From Oxyruncus cristatus (Eukaryota > Chordata > Aves > Passeriformes > Cotingidae), in NCBI GenBank assembly GCA_013399855.1, contig VXAY01006829.1, positions 310,001 to 374,000 of the forward strand: DNA of 64,000 nt, in the 5' to 3' direction. Positions 63,126 to 64,000 of the stretch are shown piece by piece; positions within the stretch are counted from its first letter, which is position 1; every line of letters begins with the position of its first letter. The translations under genes were made by a program, and so were the position numbers. The notes under the pieces were generated by a model, which worked only from the letters and a program-made list of their open reading frames with translations, did no database searches and was not told the origin of the DNA.

Positions 63126-64000
63126 GCCCAGAAGGAGGGAGAAAAACTTCCTCCATGACTCCATATTAGGGGCAGAAGCACATCTGAGAAGCAAACAGGA
63201 AGGAGGAGAGTTTAACTGACACCCCTGAACAGGCAAAGATTAATATGAAGCACCAGCAGTATAAACATGATAAGACAACACTCAGTACCAGCAGGCTGAG
63301 GTTTAGGCACAGGTGTCTAGTGTCTGACTTTGTACACCTTTTATCAGTTGTTGTCCCAGAAATGTCTTTTAGCCCTCTTCTCTTCTTCAATATTTAAAAT
63401 AAAAATTAAAATAAAAAAACTTATTCTCAACAATAGCCAGGTCAGTCAACTCCCAATTATAAAGCATACAACAAAACATCTTCCCCAGAATTTTAAACAA
63501 CAGTAACTAAGGGTTGGGAATGAAAGATGAGGGAAGACCAGGGAACACATTAATACAACTCGTCAATAAACATATTAAATTAGTAAAAAATACAGTGAAC
63601 ATTTGTAAATTTTAGTACATGTATCCCAAGAGAAACATACAAGAACAGCTGCTTAATTGAAAATAAAATTAATGAGAAATAATTCCCTTTTCCTCAAAAG
63701 CGTAAGACCCTACTGTTAGCATTGTTAGTATGTTATTATGAATCATTATTTTTGATAAAAAGCACAGCTGAAAAGCATTTCTTTTTTTTAAATTTATAAA
63801 CCAGTTGTACTTTAGCACATCAGTGTAACACATTAGGTGTGACATTATATATTTTGTTCTGTAGTAGGGAAGCTCCGCATATTTTCAAGCTTCAGTGAGT
63901 TTTGCTGGCATGCTGTATCAAGAAGATGTTTGAAAAAAATCATTCTTGCTTGCCTCCATTTCTAAAATGCTCCTCATTACTCCTTTTTTATGCTTCCAGT
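63126..64000. other. AT-rich interval, nothing recognised
   Basis: The last 0.9 kb holds only short frames (63166-63390 minus, hydrophobic N-terminal half, unrecognised). No repeat signature. Confidence 0.45.

Noticed and set aside
1..64000. CRISPR arrays, prokaryotic operons or a defence system
   Set aside because: The composition, CR1 and LTR content are those of a vertebrate (bird) nuclear genome. There are no regularly spaced direct repeats with unique spacers and no gene clusters.

Overview
The window looks like AT-rich, gene-poor nuclear DNA from a bird. The main evidence is a set of CR1 (chicken repeat 1) LINE fragments on both strands. Several keep recognisable reverse-transcriptase pieces, including F-A-D-D active-site codons, and several end in the short ATTCTRTGATTCTGTG-type tail of avian CR1. 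Endogenous-retrovirus LTRs support this. One is a fragment of the common avian ERVL-type LTR that carries a CCAGGTGCCCACCAAAGC stretch, and another begins TGTCATGGTTTAGCCC. There are no prokaryotic operons, ribosome-binding sites or CRISPR arrays. Most open frames of 60-110 codons are what AT-rich noncoding sequence or transposon fragments give by chance. I recognise no host protein-coding gene with confidence.

Layout. Bases 1-745 hold a CR1 3' end split by a 605-bp solo LTR with a clean 5-bp target-site duplication. CR1 pieces follow at 2285-2575 (-), 6483-6556 (+), 7727-8893 (-), 18401-20608 (-, the longest), 25319-25990 (-), 31744-32248 (+), 42071-42179 (+), 51803-52609 (-), 60203-61103 (+) and 62996-63125 (-). 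LTR material is at 104-708 (-), 43672 to about 45069 (+, GC-rich), about 47757-48426 (-), and 52676-52970 (+, fragment). Between these lie long AT-rich stretches in which I see no gene. They contain a few exon-like islands with good splice signals (10842-10886 +, 13745-13775 -, 31460-31542 +), palindromes, and short tandem repeats.

Most interesting element. On the minus strand at 42601-42825 there is a 74-codon open frame with a perfect CX2CX3CX8HX3C zinc finger. It lies in a locally CpG-rich patch, with an AATAAA signal about 145 nt past the stop codon. It looks like the C-terminal zinc-finger tail of a LINE-like (endonuclease/reverse-transcriptase) protein, either recently inserted or kept intact by selection. 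This is the best candidate for something not explained by routine repeat annotation.

Nothing here forms a pathway or operon. The sequence is an intron or intergenic region shaped by successive retroelement insertions. I saw no convincing new biological system.
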